This document shows positions 10,744 through 21,120 of a DNA stretch of 40,120 nt, piece after piece. A model generated the notes under the pieces. It searched no databases and was not told the DNA's origin. It saw nothing but the letters and a program-made list of their open reading frames with translations. The DNA comes from an uncultured Gammaproteobacteria bacterium (GTDB lineage Bacteria > Pseudomonadota > Gammaproteobacteria > Poriferisulfidales > GCA-002705445). Each line of letters opens with the position of its first letter. The first letter of the stretch is position 1. Made by a program: the position numbers and the translations under genes. Where the stretch lies: NCBI GenBank assembly GCA_913065025.1, contig CAJYAP010000008.1:1-40120 (forward strand). Reading direction: 5' to 3'.

Positions 10744-12161
10744 CTAAGATTTAATGCTTGAACAATTTCTTCTGTAGTTTTCTTCGCATCACCTAACAAC
10801 ATCATTGTTTTATCTCTAAAAAATAAATCGTTATCAACACCTGCATAACCAGAAGCCATAGATCTTTTTAAGAATAATGTTGTCGCGGCTTTCTCTACAT
10901 CTAATATTGGCATTCCATAAATTGGGCTTTGGGGGTCTGTTTTTGCTAATGGATTTGTAACATCATTAGCACCTATTACGAATGCTACATCAGCTGTTGC
11001 GAACTCGTGATTAATTTCTTCAAGTTCAAAAACTTCATCATATGGGACATTGGCTTCAGCTAACAACACATTCATATGCCCTGGCATTCTTCCTGCTACA
11101 GGATGAATTGCATATCTTACCTCAACACCTTTTTCTTTAAGTATGTCACACATTTCTCGCAATGCATGTTGAGCTTGCGAAACAGCCATACCATACCCTG
11201 GAACAATAATTACCTTTTGTGCATTACTCATAATGAAAGACGCATCATCTGCACTTCCTTGCTTAACATTCCCTTTTGGTCCACCTGCTGCTGCTGCTGC
11301 TGCTGCATCGCCATCACCACCGAAACCACCAAGTAGAACGCTTACAATTGATCTATTCATTCCTTTACACATGATATAACTTAAAATGGCCCCAGAAGAA
11401 CCAACCAGCGCACCAGTTATAATTAATGCTGTATTTTGAAGTGTAAATCCAATTCCACATGCTGCCCATCCAGAATAAGAATTTAACATTGATACAACTA
11501 CTGGCATATCTGCGCCACCAATTGGAAGAACAACTAAGAAACCTATAAAGAAAGATAATCCAACAATCATCCAAAAATATTGTTCTGTAGAAGGACTCAT
11601 AGGATCTACAGCTGTCATATAAATTAAAGTTAATATTCCTAAAAATATAATAAGGTTAATTAAATGCTGACCCTTAAATACTAATGGGTTTCCACTAACC
11701 AAGCCTTGCAGTTTTGCAAAGGCAATAACCGAACCAGAAAATGTTATTGCTCCAATTGCTAAACCTAGACTCATTTCTATCATACTGCCTGTGCTTATTA
11801 TTCCGCCATCAAAAAATGCAGCTGGATTCTTATATGCTCCGATGGCAACAAAAACAGCTGCTAATCCAACCAAACTATGAAATGCAGCAACTAATTGCGG
11901 TAAAGCTGTCATGCTAATTTTTCTAGCAAGCACAGATCCAAAGAGACCACCTATTGCCACCGCTATAATAATATTTGTGTAACTTGATAATTCTAAGCCT
12001 GATCCTGCTCCATAAAGAGTAGTAGCTACAGCTATAGTCATTCCAAGCATCCCGTAAGTATTTCCCTTTCTAGCTGAAACAGGTGAAGAAAGACCTTTTA
12101 ATGCTAAGATGAAAAGTACTCCAGAAAGAAGATATGCAAAACCAATTATTGTTGTATTCAT
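10740..12161 (-). CDS. pntB: NAD(P) transhydrogenase subunit beta
   Basis: VIIVPGYGMAVSQAQHALREM, HPVAGRMPGHMNVLLAEA, VIGANDVTNP; contains seven-Ala GCA tract. Confidence 0.96.
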   Translation of the reverse strand: MNTTIIGFAYLLSGVLFILALKGLSSPVSARKGNTYGMLGMTIAVATTLYGAGSGLELSSYTNIIIAVAIGGLFGSVLARKISMTALPQLVAAFHSLVGLAAVFVAIGAYKNPAAFFDGGIISTGSMIEMSLGLAIGAITFSGSVIAFAKLQGLVSGNPLVFKGQHLINLIIFLGILTLIYMTAVDPMSPSTEQYFWMIVGLSFFIGFLVVLPIGGADMPVVVSMLNSYSGWAACGIGFTLQNTALIITGALVGSSGAILSYIMCKGMNRSIVSVLLGGFGGDGDAAAAAAAGGPKGNVKQGSADDASFIMSNAQKVIIVPGYGMAVSQAQHALREMCDILKEKGVEVRYAIHPVAGRMPGHMNVLLAEANVPYDEVFELEEINHEFATADVAFVIGANDVTNPLAKTDPQSPIYGMPILDVEKAATTLFLKRSMASGYAGVDNDLFFRDKTMMLLGDAKKTTEEIVQALNLS

Positions 12162-12175
12162 TTATATTTACCTAT

Positions 12176-12460
12176 TTATTTTTTCTTTTTAAACATTGCT
12201 AGCATTCTTTGTGCAACCATAAAACCGCCAAAAATATTTACGGATGCTAGAAGGACAGCGATTAATCCCATTGTGCTAGATAAATCTATAATACCTTTAC
12301 TAGCGACTGCAGCAATAAGGCCTCCAACGATGATTACTGATGATATTGCATTTGTTACAGCTAACAAAGGAGAATGTAATGCTGGAGTTACACCCCACAC
12401 TACATAGAACCCTACAAAAACTGATAACACAAAAATTGAAAACAAACTTAAAAAATCCAT
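12176..12460 (-). CDS. pntAb: NAD(P) transhydrogenase alpha subunit, membrane part (PntAb)
   Basis: 94 aa hydrophobic protein, VVWGVTPALHSPLLAVTNAISSVIIVGG. Confidence 0.93.
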   Translation of the reverse strand: MDFLSLFSIFVLSVFVGFYVVWGVTPALHSPLLAVTNAISSVIIVGGLIAAVASKGIIDLSSTMGLIAVLLASVNIFGGFMVAQRMLAMFKKKK

Positions 12461-13611
12461 TATGAAACTCCTTTAACGATTTCACTTACAATACTTCCAC
12501 CTTTAGTAACTAAAGTATTTTTTACTGTCTCATCTTCCCAATCTAACTCTAGTTTGTTTGTTTCATTGTTTACATGCGGAGAAAGAAAATTAAGTAAATT
12601 TTTTGCAAACAAAGTGCTTGCGTCTTTTGGTAGCTCGCCAGGTAAATTATCAAATCCGACAATTTTTACACCGTCAGCATCAAAAATTTCATTTCTTTTT
12701 GTCAACTCACAGTTACCACCCATCTCTGCTGCCAAATCAACTACAACTGATCCTGTTCTCATTGAATTCACCATTTCTGCTGTCACTAATTTTGGAGCAG
12801 GCCTTCCTGGTATTAAAGCTGTTGTTATTACTATATCCTGATCTTTGATATGCTTTTTAATAACCTCTTGCTCTTTTTTCTTATATTCCTCGGTCATTTC
12901 CTTAGCGTAGCCACCTGAAGTTTCTGCTTCTTTCATAGCCTCTTCATCAACAATAAGAAATTTTCCACCTAAACTCTCAACTTGTTCTTTTGTTGCGGCC
13001 CTAACATCATATGCGGTGACTATTGCACCCATTCTCTTTGCGGTTGCAATGGCTTGCAGTCCTGCAACACCTACTCCCATTATAAAAACTTTAGCTGGGG
13101 CCACAGTTCCTGCAGCTGTCATCATCATTGGGAAAGCGCTATTAAAGCTACTTGCTCCTTTTATAACTGCTTGATATCCAGATAAATTAGACTGCGATGA
13201 TAAAACGTCCATTGATTGTGCTCTTGTTATTCTTGGCATTAGATCCATAGCAAAAGTTGTTAATGAAGCTTTTGCATATTCCTCAGAATCTTTCTTTGAA
13301 ACTAATGCTGACATATGTGCAAGTACCATTGCATCTTTCTTACACATTGAAATTTCATCAATTTCATCATTTGATGTCATTAAACGCTGTATTTTAAATA
13401 TAATATCCGCATTACTTAATGTAGATTTTGTATCGGACGCAATTTTAGCACCTGCCTCTTTAAATATCTCATCTGTAAAACCTGAATTTTGCCCTGCACC
13501 ACTCTCTACAGTTACCTCAAAGCCCATTGCCGTAAATTTTTTGACTACTTCTGGAGAAGCTGCAACCCTGGTCTCTCCAACCCTATTTTCTTTTGGAATT
13601 GAAATTTTCAT
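12460..13611 (-). CDS. pntAa: NAD(P) transhydrogenase alpha subunit, NAD-binding part (PntAa)
   Basis: PKENRVGETRVAASPEVVKKF, GVGVAGLQAIATAKRMGAIVTAYDVR. Confidence 0.95.
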   Translation of the reverse strand: MKISIPKENRVGETRVAASPEVVKKFTAMGFEVTVESGAGQNSGFTDEIFKEAGAKIASDTKSTLSNADIIFKIQRLMTSNDEIDEISMCKKDAMVLAHMSALVSKKDSEEYAKASLTTFAMDLMPRITRAQSMDVLSSQSNLSGYQAVIKGASSFNSAFPMMMTAAGTVAPAKVFIMGVGVAGLQAIATAKRMGAIVTAYDVRAATKEQVESLGGKFLIVDEEAMKEAETSGGYAKEMTEEYKKKEQEVIKKHIKDQDIVITTALIPGRPAPKLVTAEMVNSMRTGSVVVDLAAEMGGNCELTKRNEIFDADGVKIVGFDNLPGELPKDASTLFAKNLLNFLSPHVNNETNKLELDWEDETVKNTLVTKGGSIVSEIVKGVS

Positions 13612-13741
13612 GTTATTACCGTTTGTTTAATAATTGTTCGTCTTGATGGTACGACAATATATTCTAATATTCCGAATTACTCAAGAAAAAATACCCAAAA
13701 AGAGCTATAAAGGTCGAAAAAAGTAATAAATCTTAGTATTT

Positions 13742-14377
13742 TTAATGAATATTATCTTCGTTATATTCTTCTGCCTTAGGATCAATTAAATCATTATCTT
13801 TTTCATTATTTAAATTTGTATCTAACAAGCCTAGTTGTTGTTTTTCTTGCTCTGAAAGCTCTATAATATCATCAAGTTTGGGCAACTGATTTAGAGTTGT
13901 TAGATTATGTGAATCCAAAAATTCTTTTGTTGAGCCAAAAATTGCAGGCTTACCAGGCACATCTTTATAACCCAAAATTTTTATCCATTCTCTTTCAAGA
14001 AGAGTTTTTATAATATTGCTACTTACGCTAACACCGCGAACGGCTTCAATTTCAGTTCTTGTTATAGGCTGTTTATATATAATTAATGCTAAAGTTTCCA
14101 TTAATGCCCTTGAATATTTTTGAGGTTTTTCGGGATAGAAATTTGTAACCCACTCGTTACATTCTTCTGAAACCTGAAATCTATATCCAGTAGAGACTTT
14201 TTTTAAATTAACACCTGAATTTAAATATTGTATTTGGAGCTCAGAAATTAATTCTTCTAATAATTTTAAAGAGATTTTCTCGTCAGAAAAAAAGTTTCTT
14301 AGCTCTTTTATAGATATCGGCGAGGAAGACGAAAATATTAAAGATTCAATAATTTTTTTTAATTTAGAATTTTTCAA
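13742..14377 (-). CDS. scpB: Segregation and condensation protein B
   Basis: ScpB winged-helix: LALIIYKQPITRTEIEAVRGVSVSSNIIKTLLEREWIKILGYKDVPGKPAIFGSTKEFLD; downstream of scpA. Confidence 0.94.
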   Translation of the reverse strand: MKNSKLKKIIESLIFSSSSPISIKELRNFFSDEKISLKLLEELISELQIQYLNSGVNLKKVSTGYRFQVSEECNEWVTNFYPEKPQKYSRALMETLALIIYKQPITRTEIEAVRGVSVSSNIIKTLLEREWIKILGYKDVPGKPAIFGSTKEFLDSHNLTTLNQLPKLDDIIELSEQEKQQLGLLDTNLNNEKDNDLIDPKAEEYNEDNIH

Positions 14378-14396
14378 AAGATACTCTCTTAAGTTT

Positions 14397-15209
14397 TTAT
14401 TTTAATTTGATAAATATAGCAGAATCATTATTTGCTTGAGCACAGTCTATTAATGTTAGTTTTATTAATTCTAGTATAGCTAAGAAAGAAACTATTAATC
14501 CTGACTTACCTTCACTTGAATTCAATAAATCTTTAAAATCGATAAATTCATCTTGTTTTAATATGTTTAAAATTAATGTCATTTTTTCTCTTACAGATAA
14601 AAAGTCTTTTTTGACATCATGTGGAGTTAAAAATTTTGTTTGCTCCATTAACTTATGAAAAATAATTACAAGTTTATCCAAATCAATATTTTGATAAGCT
14701 TCATCTTTTTTTACAGTCTCATAAGGAACCTTATTTAGAATATAAAAGTCCCTGTCTATTCTAGGTAAAGCATCAAGATTAAAACTTGCTTTCTTATATC
14801 TTTCATATTCTTGCAACCTTCTTATTAATTCTGCCCTAGGATCGTCTTCCTCCCCCAGCTCTTCCTCAATTGATGGTAGTAATAATTTAGATTTTATCTC
14901 GGTTAATGTGGCAGCCATTAACATGTATTCTGCCGCTAACTCTAATTCTAAGTCTTGCATTAAATCTATGTACTGAACGTATTGCTCGGTTATTTTTGCT
15001 ACTGGTAATTCAAGAATATCAAAGTTTTGACTTTTTATTAAATAGAGCAAAAGATCTAAAGGACCTTCAAATGACTCAAGAACAACTTCTAGAGCATCAG
15101 GTGGTAGGTACAAATCTTCAGGTATATTTAGATATGGCTCACCTTTTACATAAGCTAAGGGAATATTAATATTCTCTAAATCTTTAAGCTCACCAGGTTT
15201 TGTATCCAT
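14397..15209 (-). CDS. scpA: Segregation and condensation protein A
   Basis: FEGPLDLLLYLIKSQNFDILELPVAKITEQYVQYI, AAEYMLMAATLTEIKSKLLLP. Confidence 0.95.
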   Translation of the reverse strand: MDTKPGELKDLENINIPLAYVKGEPYLNIPEDLYLPPDALEVVLESFEGPLDLLLYLIKSQNFDILELPVAKITEQYVQYIDLMQDLELELAAEYMLMAATLTEIKSKLLLPSIEEELGEEDDPRAELIRRLQEYERYKKASFNLDALPRIDRDFYILNKVPYETVKKDEAYQNIDLDKLVIIFHKLMEQTKFLTPHDVKKDFLSVREKMTLILNILKQDEFIDFKDLLNSSEGKSGLIVSFLAILELIKLTLIDCAQANNDSAIFIKLK

Positions 15210-15295
15210 TCACTTATATTATGTTATTATTTAATAAATATTATATCATTATATGAAATTAACTTAACATATTTCTAATTTTTTTGGGGTTTATT

Positions 15296-15898
15296 TTGAA
15301 AGCATTTATTGACTTTATTCCTGTCTTTTTCTTTTTTCTATCTTATATTTTTTACACAGATATACCAATCAGTTACATAAATGATGTAAATAATATATTT
15401 GGTATTTCATTAAATTCAAATAAATCTAACGGAATATACTTTGCAACTTTAGTTTTAATGATTACTTATTCTGTACAATTTTTGGCGCTATTTATTACCA
15501 GTAATGTTAAAAAAATACACTACATAACATTATTTATAATATTAATTGCAGGTTTTAGTACGCTATATTTTAAAAATCCTTATTTTATTAAAATAAAACC
15601 ATCTATAGTTTATTGGGGCTTTGCAATATTTTTTATACTTAACAATATTTTTGGAAAAGAAAATATAATTAAAAAATTACTTCAAGAGCAAATAATTCTT
15701 GATGATAAAAAATGGTCCCTACTATCAAATTCGTGGATAGTATTTTTCATACTGTGTGGCTTTTTAAATCTGTATGTTGCAAATTTTTATTCTGAGGTAA
15801 AATGGGTTGAGTTTAAGTTCTATATATTAGGAATAATATTACCAGTAGTATTTATAATACTAAATGGTGTTTACATCGGATTTAATACGAAAAAATAA
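15296..15898 (+). CDS. yciB: Inner-membrane septation protein YciB (IspZ family)
   Basis: KAFIDFIPVFFFFLSY ... WSLLSNSWIVFFILCGFLNLYVANFYSEVKWVEFKFYI. Proposed TTG start at 15296 with GGGG about 7 nt upstream; ORF track begins at an in-frame TTG at 15284. Confidence 0.85.
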   Translation: MKAFIDFIPVFFFFLSYIFYTDIPISYINDVNNIFGISLNSNKSNGIYFATLVLMITYSVQFLALFITSNVKKIHYITLFIILIAGFSTLYFKNPYFIKIKPSIVYWGFAIFFILNNIFGKENIIKKLLQEQIILDDKKWSLLSNSWIVFFILCGFLNLYVANFYSEVKWVEFKFYILGIILPVVFIILNGVYIGFNTKK

Positions 15899-15905
15899 AA
15901 AATTA

Positions 15906-16631
15906 TTAATCGGCAATATCAGAAGTTAAACTAGAATCGTCTAAGTCTCCATCAGCAATATCAAATTCTCTTTGCTCTAAATATGCATCTTTGTACAATG
16001 TATATTTATCATCTGATATTTCACTAGCTATGTCTTCCTTGGCAAGTAAATTTGATCTCGAATCAACCGCATTTACTCCTACCATAATATTTCTAAATGA
16101 AACATCATCTAACCAAGCCAATGGATTTAGATACATAGACAATATCCTGCCAGGCATATCTCTGACACTACTTGAACCAAGAAGTGGTAAAACAACATAT
16201 GGTCCTGCCCCTGCTCCAAGAGCTCCAAAAGTCTGTCCTAGATCTTCTGGCGCGTGAGTTAATCCCATATGTGACGCAACATCAATTATTCCGGCCAATC
16301 CTATAGTCGAATTTATAGCAAGTCTTCCGATAGAAGTTCCGAATTGATTTGGTTTACCTTGAAATAAATTATTTAAAGCATTATCAATTTCGTTAAGATT
16401 TGAAAAAAAGTTTGTCACACCAGTTTTTACTGGTTGAGGCGTAATTGCATCGTAACCTTTTGCGAGAGGCTTGAATAAAGCCTGGTCAAAAGCATCGTTA
16501 ACTGCGAAAACAGGTCTGTTGACAGTCTGCCAAGGGTCATTTGAATCAGACATAGAATTTCCAGAATAAGTAGCACATCCACTTAATACTAATGAAGCTA
16601 AGGCTAAAGATAGTACTCTTAAATTTCTCAT
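15906..16631 (-). CDS. mlaA: MlaA (VacJ) outer-membrane lipid-asymmetry lipoprotein
   Basis: Lipobox LVLSGCATYS; NDPWQTVNRPVFAVNDAFDQALFKPLAKGYDAITPQPVKTGVTNFFSNL. Confidence 0.95.
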   Translation of the reverse strand: MRNLRVLSLALASLVLSGCATYSGNSMSDSNDPWQTVNRPVFAVNDAFDQALFKPLAKGYDAITPQPVKTGVTNFFSNLNEIDNALNNLFQGKPNQFGTSIGRLAINSTIGLAGIIDVASHMGLTHAPEDLGQTFGALGAGAGPYVVLPLLGSSSVRDMPGRILSMYLNPLAWLDDVSFRNIMVGVNAVDSRSNLLAKEDIASEISDDKYTLYKDAYLEQREFDIADGDLDDSSLTSDIAD

Positions 16632-16713
16632 TTTCTCCTCTCAACTGCCTTTTAAAAGCAATATTTCATTTTTATGAACTAATAATAAGCTGGATAAGAA
16701 AATAAGTACAGTA

Positions 16714-17925
16714 TTAGTTTTTTAACTTATTTTTTAATCTTAAAGCGTTTAGTGCTATAAAACCTTGCGCATCTTTATGATCATAAGATCCCTTGTCATC
16801 ATCAAATGTTGCAAGATTCTCTTTATACAAGCTATTATTTTCAGACTTTCTTCCCTCTATAATAATATTCCCCTTATATAAGGATAATCTAACAAAACCG
16901 TTAACAGTTTTTTGAGTGGCATCAATAAATGTTTGTAAATTTTCTCTTTCTGGGCTCCACCAAAAACCATTATAAATAATATTAGCATATTTGGGCATTA
17001 GTTCTGTCTTTAGATGAGCTACTTCTCTATCCAGAGTAACTGACTCTATAGCTCTTCTTGAATGGAGTATAATTGTACCACCTGGAGTTTCATAACAGCC
17101 TCTTGATTTCATACCCACATATCTATTTTCGATTATATCTAGCCTTCCTATAGCATGTTTTGCACCCAAATTGTTTAGAGCCTCCAAGATAATGGCAGGA
17201 CTCATCTTCTTTCCATTTAATGCTACAGGATCTCCTTCGCAAAATTCTATTTCTATTTCTTCAGCTTTATCTGGAGCATTATGTGGGGCAGTGGTCCATC
17301 TCCACATACTCTCTGGAGGAGAAGCCCATGGATCTTCTAAAACTTTACCCTCGTAAGATATATGAAGAAGATTCGCGTCCATTGAATATGGGGGAGCATT
17401 TTTTTTATCCATATCAATTGGGATATCATTTTCGGCAGCATAAGATAAAAGTTTATCTCTAGAATTTAAATCCCATTCTCTCCAAGGCGCAATAATTTTT
17501 ATTTTTGGGTTTAAAGAATAAGCTGATAATTCAAAACGAACTTGATCATTACCTTTCCCTGTTGCCCCATGAGAGATAGCATCAGCATTACATTTTTCAG
17601 CGACCTCTACTAATTTTTTTGAAATCAACGGACGAGCTATTGCGGTACCTAATAGATACTGTTCTTCATATAAAGCATTTGCTCTAAACATTGGAAAGAT
17701 AAAATCTTTTGTAAACTCTTCTTTTAAGTCATCTAAAAATATTTGAGATACACCAAGTTCCTTTGCTTTTTTCTTTGCGGATTCAATTTCACCTTTTTGT
17801 CCTAAATCGGCTGTGTATGTTATTACTTCACACTTATAATTGTCTTGCAGCCACTTAACTATAATAGAAGTGTCTAAACCTCCAGAATATGCCAAAACAA
17901 CTTTCTTAATATTTTTATCTTTCAT
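16714..17925 (-). CDS. argG: Argininosuccinate synthase
   Basis: [34 protein letters not shown]. Confidence 0.96.
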   Translation of the reverse strand: MKDKNIKKVVLAYSGGLDTSIIVKWLQDNYKCEVITYTADLGQKGEIESAKKKAKELGVSQIFLDDLKEEFTKDFIFPMFRANALYEEQYLLGTAIARPLISKKLVEVAEKCNADAISHGATGKGNDQVRFELSAYSLNPKIKIIAPWREWDLNSRDKLLSYAAENDIPIDMDKKNAPPYSMDANLLHISYEGKVLEDPWASPPESMWRWTTAPHNAPDKAEEIEIEFCEGDPVALNGKKMSPAIILEALNNLGAKHAIGRLDIIENRYVGMKSRGCYETPGGTIILHSRRAIESVTLDREVAHLKTELMPKYANIIYNGFWWSPERENLQTFIDATQKTVNGFVRLSLYKGNIIIEGRKSENNSLYKENLATFDDDKGSYDHKDAQGFIALNALRLKNKLKN

Positions 17926-17931
17926 TATTTT

Positions 17932-18246
17932 TTATGAGTTAGCTTCATCTATCATTTTTTTTAATTCACCTTTTTCATGAAGCTCAAGAGTGATATCACA
18001 TCCACCTATAAATTCACCATTTATATAAACTTGAGGGAAAGTTGGCCAATCAGCAAATTTAGGTAAATTTTGAAATATTTCTGGATCCATTAATATATTT
18101 ACATACGCAAATTCTGATCCACATTGTTTTAGAGCCTCGGAAGTTCTACTTGAAAATCCGCATTGTGGCATTTGTGGCGTACCCTTCATATATATGATTA
18201 CCTTATTACTCTCTACTTGCTCTTTTATTCTTTCTAAAACGTCCAT
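17932..18246 (-). CDS. grxD: Monothiol glutaredoxin (Grx4 type)
   Basis: IIYMKGTPQMPQCGFSSRTSEAL, WPTFPQVYINGEFIGGCDI (CGFS active site). Confidence 0.95.
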   Translation of the reverse strand: MDVLERIKEQVESNKVIIYMKGTPQMPQCGFSSRTSEALKQCGSEFAYVNILMDPEIFQNLPKFADWPTFPQVYINGEFIGGCDITLELHEKGELKKMIDEANS

Positions 18247-18267
18247 AATTTCTCCTGATTATATATC

Positions 18268-20028
18268 TTAGTCTAAATTTTCCTGAAACCATAATTCGGT
18301 AGCTGCAGCATGCCACAACTTATTTCCATCTATAGCGGTCTTATAATTATTAGGCATCTTTAATAATTTTTCTATATATTTCCTATTATAAAGATTCCTA
18401 TTATTACATTTTCTAGAGTTAAGAATATCACAAACAAAATCATAATATTCGCCCCTTATATACTTTAGTGCCGGCATTGGAAAGTAGCCTTTTTTTCTGC
18501 TAATTATATCTCTGGGTAAAAGATTATCAGAAATCGCTTTTAATATATTTTTTCCATTTCTTTTTAAATGCAACCTAGGGTCTATTTTTGCAGATGCCTC
18601 AATTAAATCATGATCTAAAAAAGGTACTCTTGCTTCTAGCCCCCAAGCCATAGTCATATTATCCACTCTTTTTACAGGGTCATCTACAACTAGAGTTGTA
18701 ATATCAAGATTTAAAACATTTCCTATTAACGTTTTAGAATTAATCAAATTTAATTTATCTTGTACCAGTCTAGATGTGTAGTCATTTTTAAATTTTATTT
18801 TCAAGAATTCTTTTAATTCTGCATCACTTCTATCGACATAGTGTTTTAAGAAATTATTATAGTTATTTTCTTCTAAAGCAATTTTCTTGTACCAAAAATA
18901 TCCCGCAAATCCCTCATCAGCGCCTTGTCCAGATAGAATAACTTTTACATCTTTACTGACTAGCTCGGATAGCATATAAAAAGCTACTGCATCTTGGGCA
19001 ACCATTGGTTCTGACATAGACTTAAATGCATCTGGCAACTTAGATAAAACGACAGCATTATCAATAATATATTTTTGGTGATTAGTGTTAAATTTTTTTG
19101 CCACTTGATCAGAATAAAAGAATTCACTTCCTTTTTCCTCTTTGTCGTCTTCAAAACCTATACTGAAAGTTTTTAATTTGGGAAATTTATCTTTAGCTAA
19201 AGCAACTATTAAGCTTGAATCCAAACCCCCTGAGAGTAAAACTCCAACATCTATGTCAGATGCTGATAATCTTTTTTCAACAGACTTTGATAATAAGTCT
19301 CTAATTAAACTTATCGCTTCATTTTCGTCTTCAATAAGATTATTGTCTTTACTATCAAGTTCCCAATATTTTTCTAATATTACTTTTTTTTCTTCGTTAA
19401 TTATTAAATAGTGCCCAGGTGGAACTTTTTTTATATTTTCAAATATAGTATTTGGTGCAGGTACTACAGCATGCAAAGAAAAATGCATATGTAAAGACTT
19501 AGGATCTAACTTCATATCAATATCTTTATTTACAATAATTGATTGTAGCGTTGAGCCAAATCTAAAAAATTTTTTAGAATACGAAAAATATAATGGCTTT
19601 ACGCCAAATCTATCTCTTGCAAGAAAAAGACTTCTTTTTTTTATATCCCAAATAGCCAAAGAAAAATCTCCTTCAAACATATTCAAACATTCTTTACCCC
19701 ATTCTATATAAGATTTTAGAACCACTTCTGTATCTCCAGAGGTTTTAAAAGAGTGATTTTTTTTAATTAGTTTATTTCTTAGATCTACATAATTATATAT
19801 GCAGCCATTATAAACCATACTTAAATCTGCTTCTTTGTCTTCAAATGGTTGGTTAGAAGCGCTAGAAAGATCAATTATAGATAATCGTGAGTGACCTAAA
19901 CAAATATGATCTTTTATTTTAAATCCTGAATAATCTGGCCCTCTGGACTTAATTTTGTTGAGCATTAGTTCAATATTGTGATCACCACATTTATTATTAA
20001 AAAAATATTCGCCTACAATTCCACACAT
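18268..20028 (-). CDS. Glutamine amidotransferase of the asparagine synthase family; resembles N-acetylglutaminylglutamine amidotransferase type
   Basis: N-terminal Cys nucleophile MCGIVGE, SGGLDSSLIVAL PP-loop; LHAVVPAPNTIF, VVDDPVKRVDNMTMAWGLEARVPFLDHDLIEASAKI, KKGYFPMPALKYIRG resemble the NAGGN amidotransferase subfamily as recalled. Confidence 0.8.
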   Translation of the reverse strand: MCGIVGEYFFNNKCGDHNIELMLNKIKSRGPDYSGFKIKDHICLGHSRLSIIDLSSASNQPFEDKEADLSMVYNGCIYNYVDLRNKLIKKNHSFKTSGDTEVVLKSYIEWGKECLNMFEGDFSLAIWDIKKRSLFLARDRFGVKPLYFSYSKKFFRFGSTLQSIIVNKDIDMKLDPKSLHMHFSLHAVVPAPNTIFENIKKVPPGHYLIINEEKKVILEKYWELDSKDNNLIEDENEAISLIRDLLSKSVEKRLSASDIDVGVLLSGGLDSSLIVALAKDKFPKLKTFSIGFEDDKEEKGSEFFYSDQVAKKFNTNHQKYIIDNAVVLSKLPDAFKSMSEPMVAQDAVAFYMLSELVSKDVKVILSGQGADEGFAGYFWYKKIALEENNYNNFLKHYVDRSDAELKEFLKIKFKNDYTSRLVQDKLNLINSKTLIGNVLNLDITTLVVDDPVKRVDNMTMAWGLEARVPFLDHDLIEASAKIDPRLHLKRNGKNILKAISDNLLPRDIISRKKGYFPMPALKYIRGEYYDFVCDILNSRKCNNRNLYNRKYIEKLLKMPNNYKTAIDGNKLWHAAATELWFQENLD

Positions 20029-20064
20029 TGTATAATTATAACAATATTATTTAAAAAGACTTGT

Positions 20065-21120
20065 ATGAAATCACAATTATTAAAAAGTAAAATTAAAGAT
20101 TGGGCGCATGATCTTGGATTTAATGATGTTGGTTTCACAGATATTGATCTTAAAGAAGATGAAACCCATTTACTAAATTGGTTGGAGAATAAGTTCCATG
20201 GTGAAATGCACTACATGGAAAAGCACGGGGTTAAAAGATCACGGCCTAATAAATTAATGCCTGGTACTGTTAGAGTAATTTCATTCAGAATGAACTACTT
20301 GCAAGAAAATACATATGATTCAAAAAAAGTCTTAGAAAATAAAAATCTTGGCTATATATCTAGGTATGCCCTAGGAAAAGATTATCATTCAGAAATGAGA
20401 GATAGGCTTCATATAATTGCTAAAAAAATTAATAATGAAGTTGATGATTTTAAATATAGAGCATTTGTTGACTCGGCGCCTGTTCTAGAGAAAGCAATTG
20501 GTCAAAAATCTGGTTTGGGGTGGATTGGTAAAAATACTTTATTAATTAATAAAAAAAATGGATCTTATTTTTTTCTTGGCGAAATATATACCAATATTGA
20601 ATTTGATATAGATAAGAAATCAGAAAACTTTTGTGGCCAGTGCTCAGAATGCATAGACAAGTGTCCAACAAACGCAATAATATCACCATATGTTTTAGAT
20701 GCTAAAAAATGTATTGCATATTTAACAATTGAATTAAAAGGCTCAATCCCGAATGAGTATAGAGATAGCATTGGTAATAGAATATTTGGTTGCGATGATT
20801 GCCAATTAGTTTGCCCATGGAATCGATTTAGCGAAGAAACAAGAATCGAAGAATTCACTCACAAACATGAATTAGATTCCCCAACACTGATAAATTTATT
20901 TAACTGGACTGAAAAAGAATTTAAAGATAACACTAAAGATACTCCTATTAATCGGATATCATATTTTCAATGGCTAAGAAATATAACGATTGGTTTAGGG
21001 AATTCTGAAAAGAGCCAAGATATAATTCAAGCTCTCAAGAAAAAAAAGAAAAATCAAAACAGTGAAATATTAAACGAGCATATTGATTGGGCTATAAGAA
21101 AACTAGAATGCTCTAGCTAA
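20065..21120 (+). CDS. queG: Epoxyqueuosine reductase QueG
   Basis: CGQCSECIDKCPTNAI and CDDCQLVCPWNRF 4Fe-4S motifs; start placed at MKSQLLKSKIKDWAHDLGF (20065). Confidence 0.94.
   Translation: MKSQLLKSKIKDWAHDLGFNDVGFTDIDLKEDETHLLNWLENKFHGEMHYMEKHGVKRSRPNKLMPGTVRVISFRMNYLQENTYDSKKVLENKNLGYISRYALGKDYHSEMRDRLHIIAKKINNEVDDFKYRAFVDSAPVLEKAIGQKSGLGWIGKNTLLINKKNGSYFFLGEIYTNIEFDIDKKSENFCGQCSECIDKCPTNAIISPYVLDAKKCIAYLTIELKGSIPNEYRDSIGNRIFGCDDCQLVCPWNRFSEETRIEEFTHKHELDSPTLINLFNWTEKEFKDNTKDTPINRISYFQWLRNITIGLGNSEKSQDIIQALKKKKKNQNSEILNEHIDWAIRKLECSS

Noticed and set aside
11076-11336. Plus-strand 86-aa ORF with poly-Cys (CCCCCCC)
   Set aside because: Antisense reading of the GCA repeat in pntB; shadow ORF inside a strong gene.
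12554-12848. Overlapping plus-strand ORFs of 95 and 81 aa
   Set aside because: Both antisense to pntAa with no domain content or SD.
12176-13611. Split PntA (separate PntAa and PntAb) as a possible frameshift
   Set aside because: Both parts are complete with own starts; the three-gene transhydrogenase form is well known.
13633-13658. Imperfect inverted repeat ATTGTTCGT-N-ACGACAAT upstream of pntAa
   Set aside because: Real dyad with one bulge, but short and without a matching regulator motif; too weak to list as a regulatory site.
20565-20858. 97-aa minus-strand ORF
   Set aside because: Antisense shadow of the queG Fe-S region.
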